Source: Gemmatimonadota bacterium (lineage in GTDB: Bacteria > Gemmatimonadota > Gemmatimonadetes > Gemmatimonadales > GWC2-71-9). Taken from it: a stretch of 9,295 nt of DNA. The notes under the pieces were generated by a model. The model was not told where the DNA came from, ran no database searches, and saw nothing but the letters and a program-made list of their open reading frames with translations. The translations under genes and the position numbers were made by a program. The stretch lies in NCBI GenBank assembly GCA_029884275.1, contig JAOUIC010000036.1:1-9295 (forward strand), in the 5' to 3' direction. Shown here one piece after another: positions 1 to 7,597 of the stretch (the first letter of the stretch is position 1; every line of letters starts with the position of its first letter).

Positions 1-1014
1 CCCGTTGTCGCCCACCCACATCTGGCCACCGATCTCCTCCGGCGGCCACTCCATGGTGCCGGGCAGGCCGGCCGGCTTCGGCGGCCAGAGGCCACCGTCA
101 CGCCAGATCACCTTCACGGCGGGCCGGTTGCCGCGCGCCGGAAAGTCGTAGGTCACCCGGGAGAATCTGGGCGCCGTCTCGTCGTAGAGCTTTGACGTTT
201 CCGGCTCCACCCGGGTCGGGTAGCCGAGCTCGAGCGCCCAGAAGGCGGCGTCCATGCCGTGGCAGGCCATGTCGCCGAGCGCCCCGGTGCCGAAATCCCA
301 CCAGCCCCGCCAGTTGAACGGCGCGTAGGCGGGGTTGTACGGCCTCTCCGCGGCGGGGCCGAGCCACAGGTTCCAGTCGAGCGTTGACGGCGGGGTGTGC
401 AGCTGAGTCGGCCGGTCGATCCCCTGGGGCCAGATCGGGCGGTTGGTCCAGTAGTGGACCTCGCGCACCGCGCCGATCACGCCGGCCTCGACCCATTCAC
501 GGATCTGCCGCGTGCCCTCGTTGGTGTGTCCCTGGTTCCCCATCTGGGTCAGCTGCTTCGGCCGGGCCGCCGCTTCCCGCATGAGCGCGCGCACCTCACC
601 CATGGTCCGGGCCAGCGGCTTCTGGCAGTAGACATGCTTCCCGGCCCGGAGGGCAAGCATCGTCGCCGCGGCATGGCTGTGGTCGGGGGTGGAGACCGTG
701 ACCGCGTCGATGTTCCTGAGTTCCTTGTCGAGCATCTCGCGGTAGTCCTTGTACCGCCGCGCCATCGGGTAGCTCCGAAACGCGTCCTCGGCGGCGTTCC
801 AGTCCACGTCGCAGAGCGCCACGAGGTTTTCGCCCTCCATGCCGCGGACGTCGCTCCGGCCCATCCCCCCCACCCCGATGCATGCCACGTTGAGCTTGTC
901 GCTCGGTGCGCGGTAGCCGCGGCCCAGCACGTGGCGCGGGACGATGTGAAACAGGGCGGCGGCGCTCGCGGCGCTGTTGACGAACTCGCGGCGGGAAGGG
1001 TCTGTACGGCGCAT
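1..1014 (-). CDS. Tat-exported Gfo/Idh/MocA-family oxidoreductase (3' end beyond window)
   Basis: NAD(P)-dependent sugar oxidoreductase of the Gfo/Idh/MocA family; 338 codons are visible and the C-terminus lies beyond the left edge. The N-terminus carries a twin-arginine signal (SRREFV, residues 7-12, then an Ala-rich stretch), so export in folded form is likely, as for Zymomonas glucose-fructose oxidoreductase. A Rossmann motif GVGGMG lies at 47-52, with CDVD at 68-71 closing the second beta strand. The usual EKP motif appears as CQKP with Lys132, the expected catalytic/cofactor lysine; the Q variant is common in exported members. A D248-x3-H252-x2-D255 motif fits the substrate-binding domain. 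The ATG at 1014 is supported by the Tat motif directly after it and by GGGAG upstream. It lies 67 nt downstream of the permease gene on the same strand and is probably co-transcribed. The exact substrate is unknown; interconversion of sugar and 3-keto-sugar is inferred from the neighbours. Confidence 0.93.
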   Translation of the reverse strand, partial: MRRTDPSRREFVNSAASAAALFHIVPRHVLGRGYRAPSDKLNVACIGVGGMGRSDVRGMEGENLVALCDVDWNAAEDAFRSYPMARRYKDYREMLDKELRNIDAVTVSTPDHSHAAATMLALRAGKHVYCQKPLARTMGEVRALMREAAARPKQLTQMGNQGHTNEGTRQIREWVEAGVIGAVREVHYWTNRPIWPQGIDRPTQLHTPPSTLDWNLWLGPAAERPYNPAYAPFNWRGWWDFGTGALGDMACHGMDAAFWALELGYPTRVEPETSKLYDETAPRFSRVTYDFPARGNRPAVKVIWRDGGLWPPKPAGLPGTMEWPPEEIGGQMWVGDNG

Positions 1015-1066
1015 CAGGGCGACTCCCGGTTTGGGGCGGGTGGTCAAGGGAAACGGAGGCGACCGC

Positions 1067-1081
1067 GCGGGGCGAGCCCGC
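1067..1081 (-). other. short GC-rich hairpin after the permease stop codon
   Basis: A perfect 5-bp inverted repeat (GCGGG/CCCGC, 5-nt loop) begins directly beyond the permease stop codon, in the 67-nt gap before the oxidoreductase gene. No T-run follows on the minus strand, so it does not look like a full intrinsic terminator. It could protect the upstream mRNA from 3' decay or cause partial attenuation, but such a short stem is easily due to chance in GC-rich DNA. Confidence 0.2.
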
Positions 1082-2281
1082 TCAGGGCTGTTCCTGCCGG
1101 CGATTCCGATTGCCGCCGCTGAACAGCAGCGCAAACACCACCATGATCATCGCCGCGCCGGCCGCGGGCCAGCGCCAGATGGTGGACCAGTCGTGGCCTC
1201 CTGCCGGCAGGGCATAGCGCTGGACGATGACGCCCGACGCGTAGCTGCCGATCAGGTACCCGATACCCTGGGTGATGAAGGTGATGAACCCCTGGGCCGC
1301 CGCCCGGATCCTGAGCCCGGCCCGCAGGTCCACGTAGATCTGCCCGGTGACGAAGAAGAAGTCGTAGCAGATGCCGTGCAGCAGAATGCCGCCATAGAGC
1401 ATCCAGATCGCCCCGCCGGCGTCGCCGTGGGCGAACATCAGATACCGGACCGACCAGGCCGCCATGCCCATCAGCAGGATCGCCTTCACCCCGAAGCGAG
1501 CGAGGAAGACCGGCAACATCACCATGAACAGGATCTCGGACATCTGCCCCAGTGTCATCCTGCTGGCCGGGGCAGTCATGCCGACTTCGTTCAGGAACAG
1601 GTTGGTGAAGGCGTAGTAGAACTGGAGCGGGATGCAGAGCAGGAACGAGCCTATGACGAACGCCGCGAACGACCGGTCTTTCATCAGCGCGAGGGCGTCG
1701 AGGCCGAGCACGTCGCGGATGTTGAGCGGCTTGCCGGCGGCGTGCGGCGGGGTATTGGGGAGGAACAGCGAAAACCCGGCAAGCGCCAGCGACGCCCCGG
1801 CGGCGATCTGCATCGGCACGGCGGAAGCCTCCAGGCCCAGGTGCCCGATGATCTGCCCGGCGACGATCCAGCCGATGGTACCGAGAACCCGGATCAGGGG
1901 GAATTCCTTCGCCGGGTCCTTCATGTTGTCGAACGCCAGCGAGTTCGTCAGCGCCAGCGTCGGCGCGTAGCACACCGCGTAGCCGATCAGCAGCGGATAG
2001 AAGCGGTCGAAGCTCCCCTCCTGCGATGCCCAGTAGATCAGCACCGCGCCAAGCCCGTGGAGCAGCGCCAGGATCTTCTGGGTGGCGAAGAACCGGTCGG
2101 CGATCATCCCGACGAAGAAGGGGGCGATGATCGCCCCGATGGCCATGGTGCCGTAGGCGGCGCCGATCCTGGGCCCGTCGAACCGCAGCGTCTGCCCGAG
2201 ATAGGTCCCGAGGGTGACGAACCAGGCCCCCCAGATGAAGTACTGGAGGAACATCATCGCGGAAAGTTTGGTTCGGATCAT
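1082..2281 (-). CDS. NupG-like MFS permease (nucleoside:H+ symporter family)
   Basis: A 399-residue inner-membrane transporter of the major facilitator superfamily, nucleoside:H+ symporter (NupG-like) branch. It is hydrophobic throughout, consistent with about 12 helices. The N-terminus (MMFLQYFIWGAWFVTLGTYL) and the later HGICYDFFFVTGQIYVD segment are typical of the NupG-like permeases found next to DUF1080 and Gfo/Idh/MocA genes in Planctomycetes and Bacteroidetes. I chose the ATG at 2281 because the family N-terminus starts there and because it overlaps the stop codon of the upstream hydrolase gene as ATGA, which favours translational coupling. An in-frame start at 2503 would add 74 non-family residues lying inside the hydrolase gene. 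The position in the operon suggests uptake of a mono- or keto-sugar, or of a glycoside cleavage product, rather than nucleosides; the substrate cannot be read from the sequence. Confidence 0.9.
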   Translation of the reverse strand: MIRTKLSAMMFLQYFIWGAWFVTLGTYLGQTLRFDGPRIGAAYGTMAIGAIIAPFFVGMIADRFFATQKILALLHGLGAVLIYWASQEGSFDRFYPLLIGYAVCYAPTLALTNSLAFDNMKDPAKEFPLIRVLGTIGWIVAGQIIGHLGLEASAVPMQIAAGASLALAGFSLFLPNTPPHAAGKPLNIRDVLGLDALALMKDRSFAAFVIGSFLLCIPLQFYYAFTNLFLNEVGMTAPASRMTLGQMSEILFMVMLPVFLARFGVKAILLMGMAAWSVRYLMFAHGDAGGAIWMLYGGILLHGICYDFFFVTGQIYVDLRAGLRIRAAAQGFITFITQGIGYLIGSYASGVIVQRYALPAGGHDWSTIWRWPAAGAAMIMVVFALLFSGGNRNRRQEQP

Positions 2282-3009
2282 GGCTCTCGAATCCTGACGT
2301 TGCGGTACGCGACCCAGTCGCCATGGTCCTGCAGCGCGATGTGGCCCCGGGGGGCTCGGCCGTACTGGGGCCACTCGGCGAACTTGGTCGCCTTCACCTT
2401 TGCCTCCCAGTCCGGGCTCATCAGCTCGTAGCTCACCACCTGCTGGCCGTTGAGCCAGTGTTCCACGTGGTTGCCCTTCACGATGATGCGCACCTGGTTC
2501 CACTCACCGGCAGGATGAACGACTCCCGCAGGGGCTGCGTAGAGTCCGTAGGCTGAGCCGGCGCTGGTCAGGCGCGAGGCGCCATCGCGGTGCGCAGCAT
2601 CGTCCAGCACCTGCATCTCGGGGCCGGAGTAATAGCCATATTCGCCGTCCTCCGTCACCCGGTAGAAGATGCCGCTGTTCCCGCCGGGCGAGATCTTCCA
2701 CTCCAGCGCGAGCTCGAAGTCGGCGAACTGATCCACAGTAATGATGTCTCCCGCCTCGCCCACCCTGGTCAGGGCGCCATCCACCACCTGCCAGCCGGCG
2801 GGCATCTCCTGCTTCTGGTAGCCGCGCCATCCGGCCGTGGACTGGCCGTCGAAGAGCAGACGCCAGCCCGCCCTGGCCTCCTCCGGCGTGAGGGTGTTGT
2901 GGTTCATGGGAGCCGCCTGGGCACACATGGTGGTGGCCACGAGGGAGCAGGCCAGTACAGCGGCCTTGCAAGATCTCCTGAAGACCTGGTGGGAGCTGGC
3001 GTCTGGCAT
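2278..3009 (-). CDS. secreted DUF1080 / 3-keto-disaccharide hydrolase family protein
   Basis: A 243-residue exported protein of the DUF1080 family (PF06439, now named 3-keto-disaccharide hydrolase), a concanavalin-like beta-sandwich fold. A Sec-type signal peptide covers about residues 1-32: basic RRSCK, a hydrophobic core, and probable cleavage after AQA; the Cys near the end is not in a proper lipobox. Family landmarks appear in order: LLFDGQSTAGW at 51-61, GGNSGIFYRV, the GPEMQVLDD strand, GEWNQVRIIVKG, HWLNGQ, and GHIALQDHGDWVAYRNVRIR at the C-terminus. The length is normal for a single-domain member. Members cleave glycosidic bonds of 3-keto-sugars, which require prior C3 oxidation. It is the first gene of the left operon and overlaps the permease start by 4 nt. 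The ATG at 3009 is chosen because the signal peptide follows it directly; the ribosome binding site is weak. An upstream in-frame start at 3396 would run into the divergent kinase gene. Confidence 0.93.
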   Translation of the reverse strand: MPDASSHQVFRRSCKAAVLACSLVATTMCAQAAPMNHNTLTPEEARAGWRLLFDGQSTAGWRGYQKQEMPAGWQVVDGALTRVGEAGDIITVDQFADFELALEWKISPGGNSGIFYRVTEDGEYGYYSGPEMQVLDDAAHRDGASRLTSAGSAYGLYAAPAGVVHPAGEWNQVRIIVKGNHVEHWLNGQQVVSYELMSPDWEAKVKATKFAEWPQYGRAPRGHIALQDHGDWVAYRNVRIREP

Positions 3010-3073
3010 CGGAAGCCTGTAGTTCGGGAGAGCGTGCCCAAGAATACGCCTGACGGGAGGGCGGCGGAAGAGC
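3010..3073. promoter_or_regulatory. divergent intergenic region between the hydrolase operon and the kinase
   Basis: Only 64 nt separate the start codons of two divergent genes, so both promoters must lie here or inside the coding starts. On the minus strand a TATTCT (3046-3041, 4 of 6 matches to TATAAT) could be a -10 element for the hydrolase operon, giving a leader of roughly 25 nt; the matching -35 position is poor. I see no convincing plus-strand promoter. A GGGAGG stretch near 3057 and GGAAG near 3067 are possible ribosome binding sites for the kinase. The region also contains the first copy of a 9-bp direct repeat, described separately. Confidence 0.4.
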
Positions 3074-3077
3074 GTGC
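3029..3077. repeat. 9-bp direct repeat, 40-bp period, across the divergent promoter region
   Basis: AGAGCGTGC occurs at 3029-3037 and again at 3069-3077, exactly 40 bp apart, which is close to four helical turns. Including the two upstream bases, 10 of 11 positions agree. The second copy overlaps the proposed GTG start of the kinase. Such a layout could be a pair of operator half-sites shared by both divergent genes, but a 9-bp repeat in GC-rich DNA may also arise by chance. Confidence 0.35.
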
Positions 3078-6000
3078 TTGCGCATCTCCCTGCCGCTCCG
3101 CATGATAGGCCACCCTGTCCAAGGGGTGAGGCGCTGCCGGACCCGCAGTTCGAGGCGTTCCGCCTCGCCGTTGCCAGCCGTTTCCGCGTCGAGCGCGAGC
3201 TCGGGCGCGGGGGGATGGCGACGGTCTTCCTCGCCGAGGATTTGAAGAACCACCGCCCCGTCGCCCTGAAGGTCCTGCGGCGCGAAATCGCTTCCGTCAT
3301 CGGAGGCGACCGCTTCCGGCGCGAAATCGAGATCGCGGCACGCCTGCAGCATCCCCACATCCTGCCGCTGTACGATTCCGACGAGGCCGGCGGCATCCTC
3401 TACTACGTCATGCCGTATGTCGAGGGGGGCACGCTCAAGGACCGCCTCATCAAGGGACCAGAGCCGAGCGTCGCCGAGTCCCTCGCCCTGGCGCGCCAGG
3501 TGGCGCAGGGGCTGGCCTACGCCCATGCCCAGGGGCTGGTCCACCGCGACATCAAGCCCGCCAACATCTTCCTCTCCAGCGATCACGCCTTCGTCGGCGA
3601 TTTCGGCATCGTCCGGATCATGGGCGAGGCGGTCACACGGTCGGGTCAGCTGACCGAATCCGACATGGTCGTCGGCACGCCGATCTACATGGCGCCGGAG
3701 CAGCTCAGGGGATCCGCCGACGTGGACGGCCGCGCCGACCAGTACTCGCTGGCCTGCGTGCTGTACGAAATGCTGACGGGCAATCCGCCCTCCTCGGCTG
3801 CCCGGGGGGCAGACACCCTGCAGCATTCCCTGCGCAGGGCGCGGCCCGAGCTGTCCAGGGCCACGACCCAGGCCGTCACGCGCGCCCTCGCCCAGGATCG
3901 CGATGCCCGCTTCGCCACTGTGGCGGCCTTCGCCGAGGCGCTGGAATCGGCCATGGTGATTCGTATCGAAAACCTCTGGCCGCGTTTCCTCCGGCGCGTG
4001 CCTCCCGCGGTGCGGTGGCTGGCGGTCGGCACCGCCGGCCTTGTGATCGCGTGGGCCGCCTGGTTCGCACCCTGGCCGGATGCGGCCGGTTGCACGGCAC
4101 TCTCGCAATCCGACACGACCACCTACGCGGTCTTTCCGTTCGAGTATGAGGACGACACGCCTCCCGTCGGTGAGGAGCCCCTGCTGGCCGAGGCGCTCTC
4201 ACGCTGGGGCGGTGTGCGCGTGACCGACCAGTTCCAGTTGCGGGAAGCCGTCGAACGGCGAAGCGCGGGGCCGATGCGGCTGCGCGATGCGCGGGACATC
4301 GCCTGCAGGGTGGGCGTCAGGCGATTCGTACTGGGCAACGTAGGGGCGGTGCCGGGCAGCGACTCGATCCGGGTCTCGGCCCGGCTCTACGACCTCGGCC
4401 CGGAGGACTTGCCGCTCGCCGGCGCCGGGTTCCACATGGCGTCCTCACTGGCGGGCGCGGACGCCCTTTTCGGGACTCTCGCGGATTCGCTGCTCTTCCG
4501 CGGCAGCCCTCCCCCGGAGGGGTTGGCGCGCGCTGGCACCCGAGTCCTGGCGGCACGCCAGGCATTCGACTCGGGGCAGCGAGCCCTCTCGGCGTGGGAC
4601 CTCCCGGCGGCGGATTCGGCTTTCCGGCGAGCCGTGATGATGGATCCCGCCTATGCGGCGGGCAACCTCTGGCTGGCGCTGGTCAGAGGCTGGCAGCGGC
4701 GGGAACCAGCGCTCTGGTTGCCAGCGGCCCAGCAGGCCGCCGGGCGCGCCGGGGACCTCCGGACCAGCGATTCACTGATGGCGCAGGCGGTACTCGCGAT
4801 GGGCACCGGGGAGATCGAGCGCGCCTGCCCCATCTGGCGGACCCTGACACGTGACGAGCCCAGGCGCTTCGCCGCCTGGTACGGACTCAGCCAGTGTCTG
4901 CGGGGAGATTCCATCGTTGTCCGTGACCGCTCGAGCCCGAGCGAATGGCGGTTCCGCTCGAGCTACCACGAGGCGCAGCAGGCCTACCTGGCCGCGATCC
5001 GGCTCCTGCCCACGATCCTCGCGTCCCCGGAGAATGCGGTGGGCGCACTGTCGAACGGCTTTCTCTACGTCACTCCGACCCGGCACCGGAAGGGGCAGGC
5101 CCTGCCTCCCGACAGCGGAACCTTTGCCGCGGCCCCGGGCTGGGCCGGGGACAGCCTTGTGTTCCTCCCCTGGCAACGGGCCCCCAACGTCGAGCTCTGG
5201 GCACCGCCGGCGGTCAATCCCGCCGAGGCCATCCGGCGCCAGCGCCTGCTGCTGGACACGCTGGCCCTGATCTGGGTGACGGAGGCACACGCCAGCGTCG
5301 ATGCCCACCTGGCCCAGGTCGAGGCGATGGCCCTCGCCGTGGACCCCGCCGCGGTGGACTCGGCCCGGAGCGCCCGCCGCTACGCCCGTGACCCGGCTTC
5401 CCGAGTCAGGGTCATCGATGCCGAGGTCCGCACCCTGTTGCAGTTTGGCCTGCCCGACCGGCTCGACCACCTCCATCGGGCGCGAGCACTGGCCGACTCT
5501 GTCCTGGGCGATCCGGAGCTCACCGCGCACGCCGACCCTGCCGTCGTCGCCGGCCTGGCGGCGCTGACCGGACGCGCGGGACGCGCCGCGGCGGCCGCCC
5601 GCAGTTCCGCGGCCCGGCCGGATTGGGATCTCCCCAAGCCCCTGCTGCAGGCCGCGCCAGGCCTGCTCATGTACGCCGCCATGGGAGGACCGAAGGACAG
5701 CATCCAGACACTCTGGCGCCTGACCCGCGACGCGATCCAGCAGGGGCTGCCGGAGGCACGCCGGTTCGAGCGGGCGATGGAGGACGTCGGCCGGCCCGCC
5801 ACGATGGTGTTCCCGGCCGAGACGCTGCCCTCAGTCTTCGAACTGCGGAACAAGGGCGACTGGCTCCTCACGCTCCAGGCGGCCTTCGCCGACTCGGGAC
5901 GGGCCGCCATCCGGCGTTGGCGCGACTCGGCCGCTCCCACGCTGGTCGACAACCCCTCGACATTCGACACGGCACTTCCCATCGCGGCGCTACTTCTCGC

Positions 6001-6259
6001 CGCCGGCGACACCCTGCTCGCCACCAGGTACCTCGACCACAACCTGGCCAGCATCCGGTTCCGGTCGTACGAGAGTTTCGGTAATCCGGTCGAGTTGGCC
6101 ACGATGGTGAGGGCCATGATACTCCGTGCCAGGCTTGCCGACCGGGTCGGCGATGCCGCGACGGCCCGGCGGTGGGCGGGAGCGGTGGTCACGCTCTGGA
6201 GCGGCGCCGACGACACGTTCATGCCCGAGATCCGGCGGCTTCGCACCATGGCCGGCTGA
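3074..6259 (+). CDS. receptor-type Ser/Thr protein kinase with extracytoplasmic TolB-N-like and TPR-like regions
   Basis: A 1061-residue bacterial (PknB-type, Hanks) serine/threonine kinase. The catalytic domain spans about residues 38-295 and looks active: glycine loop GRGGMATV at 44-51, Lys66 in VALK, Glu84 in helix C, HRDIKPAN at 157-164, DFG at 176-178, and GTPIYMAPE at 201-209 ending the activation segment, which contains Thr/Ser candidates for autophosphorylation. One transmembrane helix lies at about 315-332. The remainder is predicted extracytoplasmic: residues 350-477 resemble the TolB-N-like fold (AVFPFEYEDD, then a GVRRFVLGNVG strand), and about 494-545 look like TPR helices (YAAGNLWLAL), followed by more Ala/Leu-rich helical sequence. 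The GTG at 3074 is the best in-frame start but is not certain, because the ATG at 3102 is in another frame. The gene diverges from the hydrolase operon and is followed 45 nt later by the cysteine-rich protein gene. Its ligand and targets are unknown. Confidence 0.92.
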   Translation: MLAHLPAAPHDRPPCPRGEALPDPQFEAFRLAVASRFRVERELGRGGMATVFLAEDLKNHRPVALKVLRREIASVIGGDRFRREIEIAARLQHPHILPLYDSDEAGGILYYVMPYVEGGTLKDRLIKGPEPSVAESLALARQVAQGLAYAHAQGLVHRDIKPANIFLSSDHAFVGDFGIVRIMGEAVTRSGQLTESDMVVGTPIYMAPEQLRGSADVDGRADQYSLACVLYEMLTGNPPSSAARGADTLQHSLRRARPELSRATTQAVTRALAQDRDARFATVAAFAEALESAMVIRIENLWPRFLRRVPPAVRWLAVGTAGLVIAWAAWFAPWPDAAGCTALSQSDTTTYAVFPFEYEDDTPPVGEEPLLAEALSRWGGVRVTDQFQLREAVERRSAGPMRLRDARDIACRVGVRRFVLGNVGAVPGSDSIRVSARLYDLGPEDLPLAGAGFHMASSLAGADALFGTLADSLLFRGSPPPEGLARAGTRVLAARQAFDSGQRALSAWDLPAADSAFRRAVMMDPAYAAGNLWLALVRGWQRREPALWLPAAQQAAGRAGDLRTSDSLMAQAVLAMGTGEIERACPIWRTLTRDEPRRFAAWYGLSQCLRGDSIVVRDRSSPSEWRFRSSYHEAQQAYLAAIRLLPTILASPENAVGALSNGFLYVTPTRHRKGQALPPDSGTFAAAPGWAGDSLVFLPWQRAPNVELWAPPAVNPAEAIRRQRLLLDTLALIWVTEAHASVDAHLAQVEAMALAVDPAAVDSARSARRYARDPASRVRVIDAEVRTLLQFGLPDRLDHLHRARALADSVLGDPELTAHADPAVVAGLAALTGRAGRAAAAARSSAARPDWDLPKPLLQAAPGLLMYAAMGGPKDSIQTLWRLTRDAIQQGLPEARRFERAMEDVGRPATMVFPAETLPSVFELRNKGDWLLTLQAAFADSGRAAIRRWRDSAAPTLVDNPSTFDTALPIAALLLAAGDTLLATRYLDHNLASIRFRSYESFGNPVELATMVRAMILRARLADRVGDAATARRWAGAVVTLWSGADDTFMPEIRRLRTMAG

Positions 6260-6292
6260 GCCCGGTCGGCGGGCGCGTACAGTCCCCTCAGC

Positions 6293-6299
6293 AAGGAGG
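6293..6299 (+). promoter_or_regulatory. strong Shine-Dalgarno site
   Basis: AAGGAGG, a near-full match to the anti-Shine-Dalgarno sequence, lies 5 nt before the ATG at 6305 and fixes that start. It is much stronger than the sites of the other genes here. The 45-nt gap after the kinase stop holds no terminator, so kinase and downstream gene may share a transcript while the second is translated at a higher rate. Confidence 0.85.
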
Positions 6300-6304
6300 T
6301 TCGC

Positions 6305-7594
6305 ATGACCTGGAAGCGGTCACACATGCTGCCGTCGGTCGTCGCCCTGGCGTTCGCACTCGGTTCGTGGGCATGCGCGGGGAAGGTGGCGGATGGGAAG
6401 GGAGGGGAGAGGCCCGGGGCGGACACGGTGCGGGTAGTCCAGTTCCCCGGCCACGCGGAGTGCCCCGATCATGGATCCTTCATCGCATGGCGGGGGGATA
6501 CTTCCAGCGCATTCAGTCAAGTCGCCCTAGCTGGAGCGGCGACCCTCATCCCGGAGTTCCACGACTGCCAGCGCCTCATCGACACCGACCATCAGTTCGG
6601 TCCGCTGGTGGGGATCTGGGTGCCCGAGTACCTCCCTACGGTGGAGGACTCCCTGCCCGACAACGAAACGGCGATCCCGGTGGCGATCGTCCACGCCTGG
6701 GACGGGGTCTATCAGCACCTCGACATCGCTCAGAAGTGGAACTGTCTCTACCTGCTCCGGAAGCCGGGGGCCGACGGCGAGTTCAGGGCGAAGATGATCC
6801 ATGTGAACGAGGAGTCCGACTGCGCCGGAAAGCGGCCCGTCAGCGATCTCCCCCCGCCGTACCTCAACGTGACCCCCGTGACGATTCCCGGACTCGCCCT
6901 GGCGGACTACCCCGCCGCGGGCCGCTGGGACCGCGACCGCCACGCCCCCAAGCACTTCATCGGACTCTCGTGCGGGGCGGCGTGGTGCGAGATCTCACGC
7001 GGTGCACATGGATCATCGCGCCGGTACTCGCTCAATCTGGGTGCCGCGCCGAAGAAGCGGCGCGTCTTCGAGGTCAAAGGCTGGTATGACGAGCAGTACC
7101 TCGCGGTCCCGACGGACCCCCCGGGGGGGCTGGAGCCGCTCCCATTCCTCGGCACCATGGTGCCCGACGCCAATCTCCAGGACCGTCAGCTCTCCGACTT
7201 CGAAGGAGTGTGGGTACCCGCCGGAGTGGTGAGCCTGGAAGAGGAGTCGCCGGAGTACCGCGACAAACTGAACATCTCGCCGGGATCGCTCCCCAGCGGA
7301 TACGATGCCGGCGCCAACCTGACGAGAGTGAGCCTGTGCTGGGAGAGCGGCGCCAAGGCCTGCCGGTTCCAGCCGGCGGCCGACAAGCCCGCCTGCGGCG
7401 GGACAGCCGATCAGTGGTACGCCCGCATCGAGGAGCCCGGATCCGTGGCCCGGTACCACTATGAGTGCGTCACCCGCCACGATCACTCCGGCTTCGGCCG
7501 GCCGATCCCCGGCACGGCGCGCTGGTCATGGAAGGAAGACGATGAGACCCAGTGGTGGCGTTGCGCCCAGGGCTGCTGCACCGTGAAGCCCTGA
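6305..7594 (+). CDS. exported cysteine-rich protein of unknown function with tandem internal duplication
   Basis: 429 residues; I do not recognise a named family. The N-terminus has basic residues, a hydrophobic core (8-23) and Cys24 in SWAC. Trp at -2 makes this a poor lipobox, so it may be a lipoprotein or a cleaved secreted protein. Apart from Cys24 there are 13 cysteines, unusual for a cytoplasmic protein and suggestive of disulfides. Two halves repeat: GIWVP (103-107) and GVWVP (301-305); Cys147 and Cys345; ArgTrp at 207/208 and 406/407; and C-x4-C at 223/228 and 420/425. The offsets are all 197-199 residues. The second copy ends at the C-terminus (RCAQGCCTVKP). The start is fixed by a strong ribosome binding site. 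A C6G7 run at 7117-7129 does not break the frame, because the second repeat continues in frame. It follows the kinase closely and could be functionally linked to its extracytoplasmic part, but no function can be assigned. Confidence 0.85.
   Translation: MTWKRSHMLPSVVALAFALGSWACAGKVADGKGGERPGADTVRVVQFPGHAECPDHGSFIAWRGDTSSAFSQVALAGAATLIPEFHDCQRLIDTDHQFGPLVGIWVPEYLPTVEDSLPDNETAIPVAIVHAWDGVYQHLDIAQKWNCLYLLRKPGADGEFRAKMIHVNEESDCAGKRPVSDLPPPYLNVTPVTIPGLALADYPAAGRWDRDRHAPKHFIGLSCGAAWCEISRGAHGSSRRYSLNLGAAPKKRRVFEVKGWYDEQYLAVPTDPPGGLEPLPFLGTMVPDANLQDRQLSDFEGVWVPAGVVSLEEESPEYRDKLNISPGSLPSGYDAGANLTRVSLCWESGAKACRFQPAADKPACGGTADQWYARIEEPGSVARYHYECVTRHDHSGFGRPIPGTARWSWKEDDETQWWRCAQGCCTVKP
6539..7591 (+). 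repeat. two tandem protein-level repeat units inside the cysteine-rich gene
   Basis: Unit 1 covers about residues 79-230 (6539-6994) and unit 2 about 283-429 (7151-7591). Landmarks in matching order: TLIPE / TMVPD, G-I/V-WVP followed by a Ser/Glu-rich stretch (TVEDS / SLEEES), a single Cys, ArgTrp, and C-x4-C. Offsets are 204 residues at the first landmark and 197-199 at the rest, so a small indel lies between the first two. The copies have diverged strongly, so this is an old duplication rather than a DNA repeat. Confidence 0.65.
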
Positions 7595-7597
7595 AGC

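Noticed and set aside
865..871. C7 run in the Gfo/Idh/MocA gene as a possible frameshift
   Set aside because: It encodes part of the GVGGMG nucleotide-binding motif and the frame stays open with family motifs on both sides.
977..2431. 484-codon plus-strand open frame opposite the permease and oxidoreductase genes
   Set aside because: Its product is rich in Arg, Glu, Asp and Pro with no domain pattern, while the opposite strand encodes a clear MFS permease. It is an antisense shadow of GC-rich coding DNA.
3102..3104. ATG as an alternative kinase start
   Set aside because: It is in a different frame from the kinase motifs; the only in-frame upstream start I find is the GTG at 3074.
2504..4108. 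534-codon minus-strand open frame spanning the hydrolase start and the kinase domain
   Set aside because: It covers the kinase catalytic domain in antisense and reads the hydrolase gene in the wrong frame; the translation has low complexity and no family features.
5380..6426. 348-codon minus-strand open frame opposite the kinase C-terminal region
   Set aside because: It is Ser/Arg/Ala-rich without recognisable motifs and lies wholly opposite the kinase and the start of the cysteine-rich gene; a coding shadow.
7117..7129. C6G7 run as a frameshift or phase-variation site in the cysteine-rich gene
   Set aside because: The second repeat unit, downstream of the run, matches the first in the same reading frame, so the frame as sequenced is intact. 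Slippage cannot be excluded but nothing indicates it.
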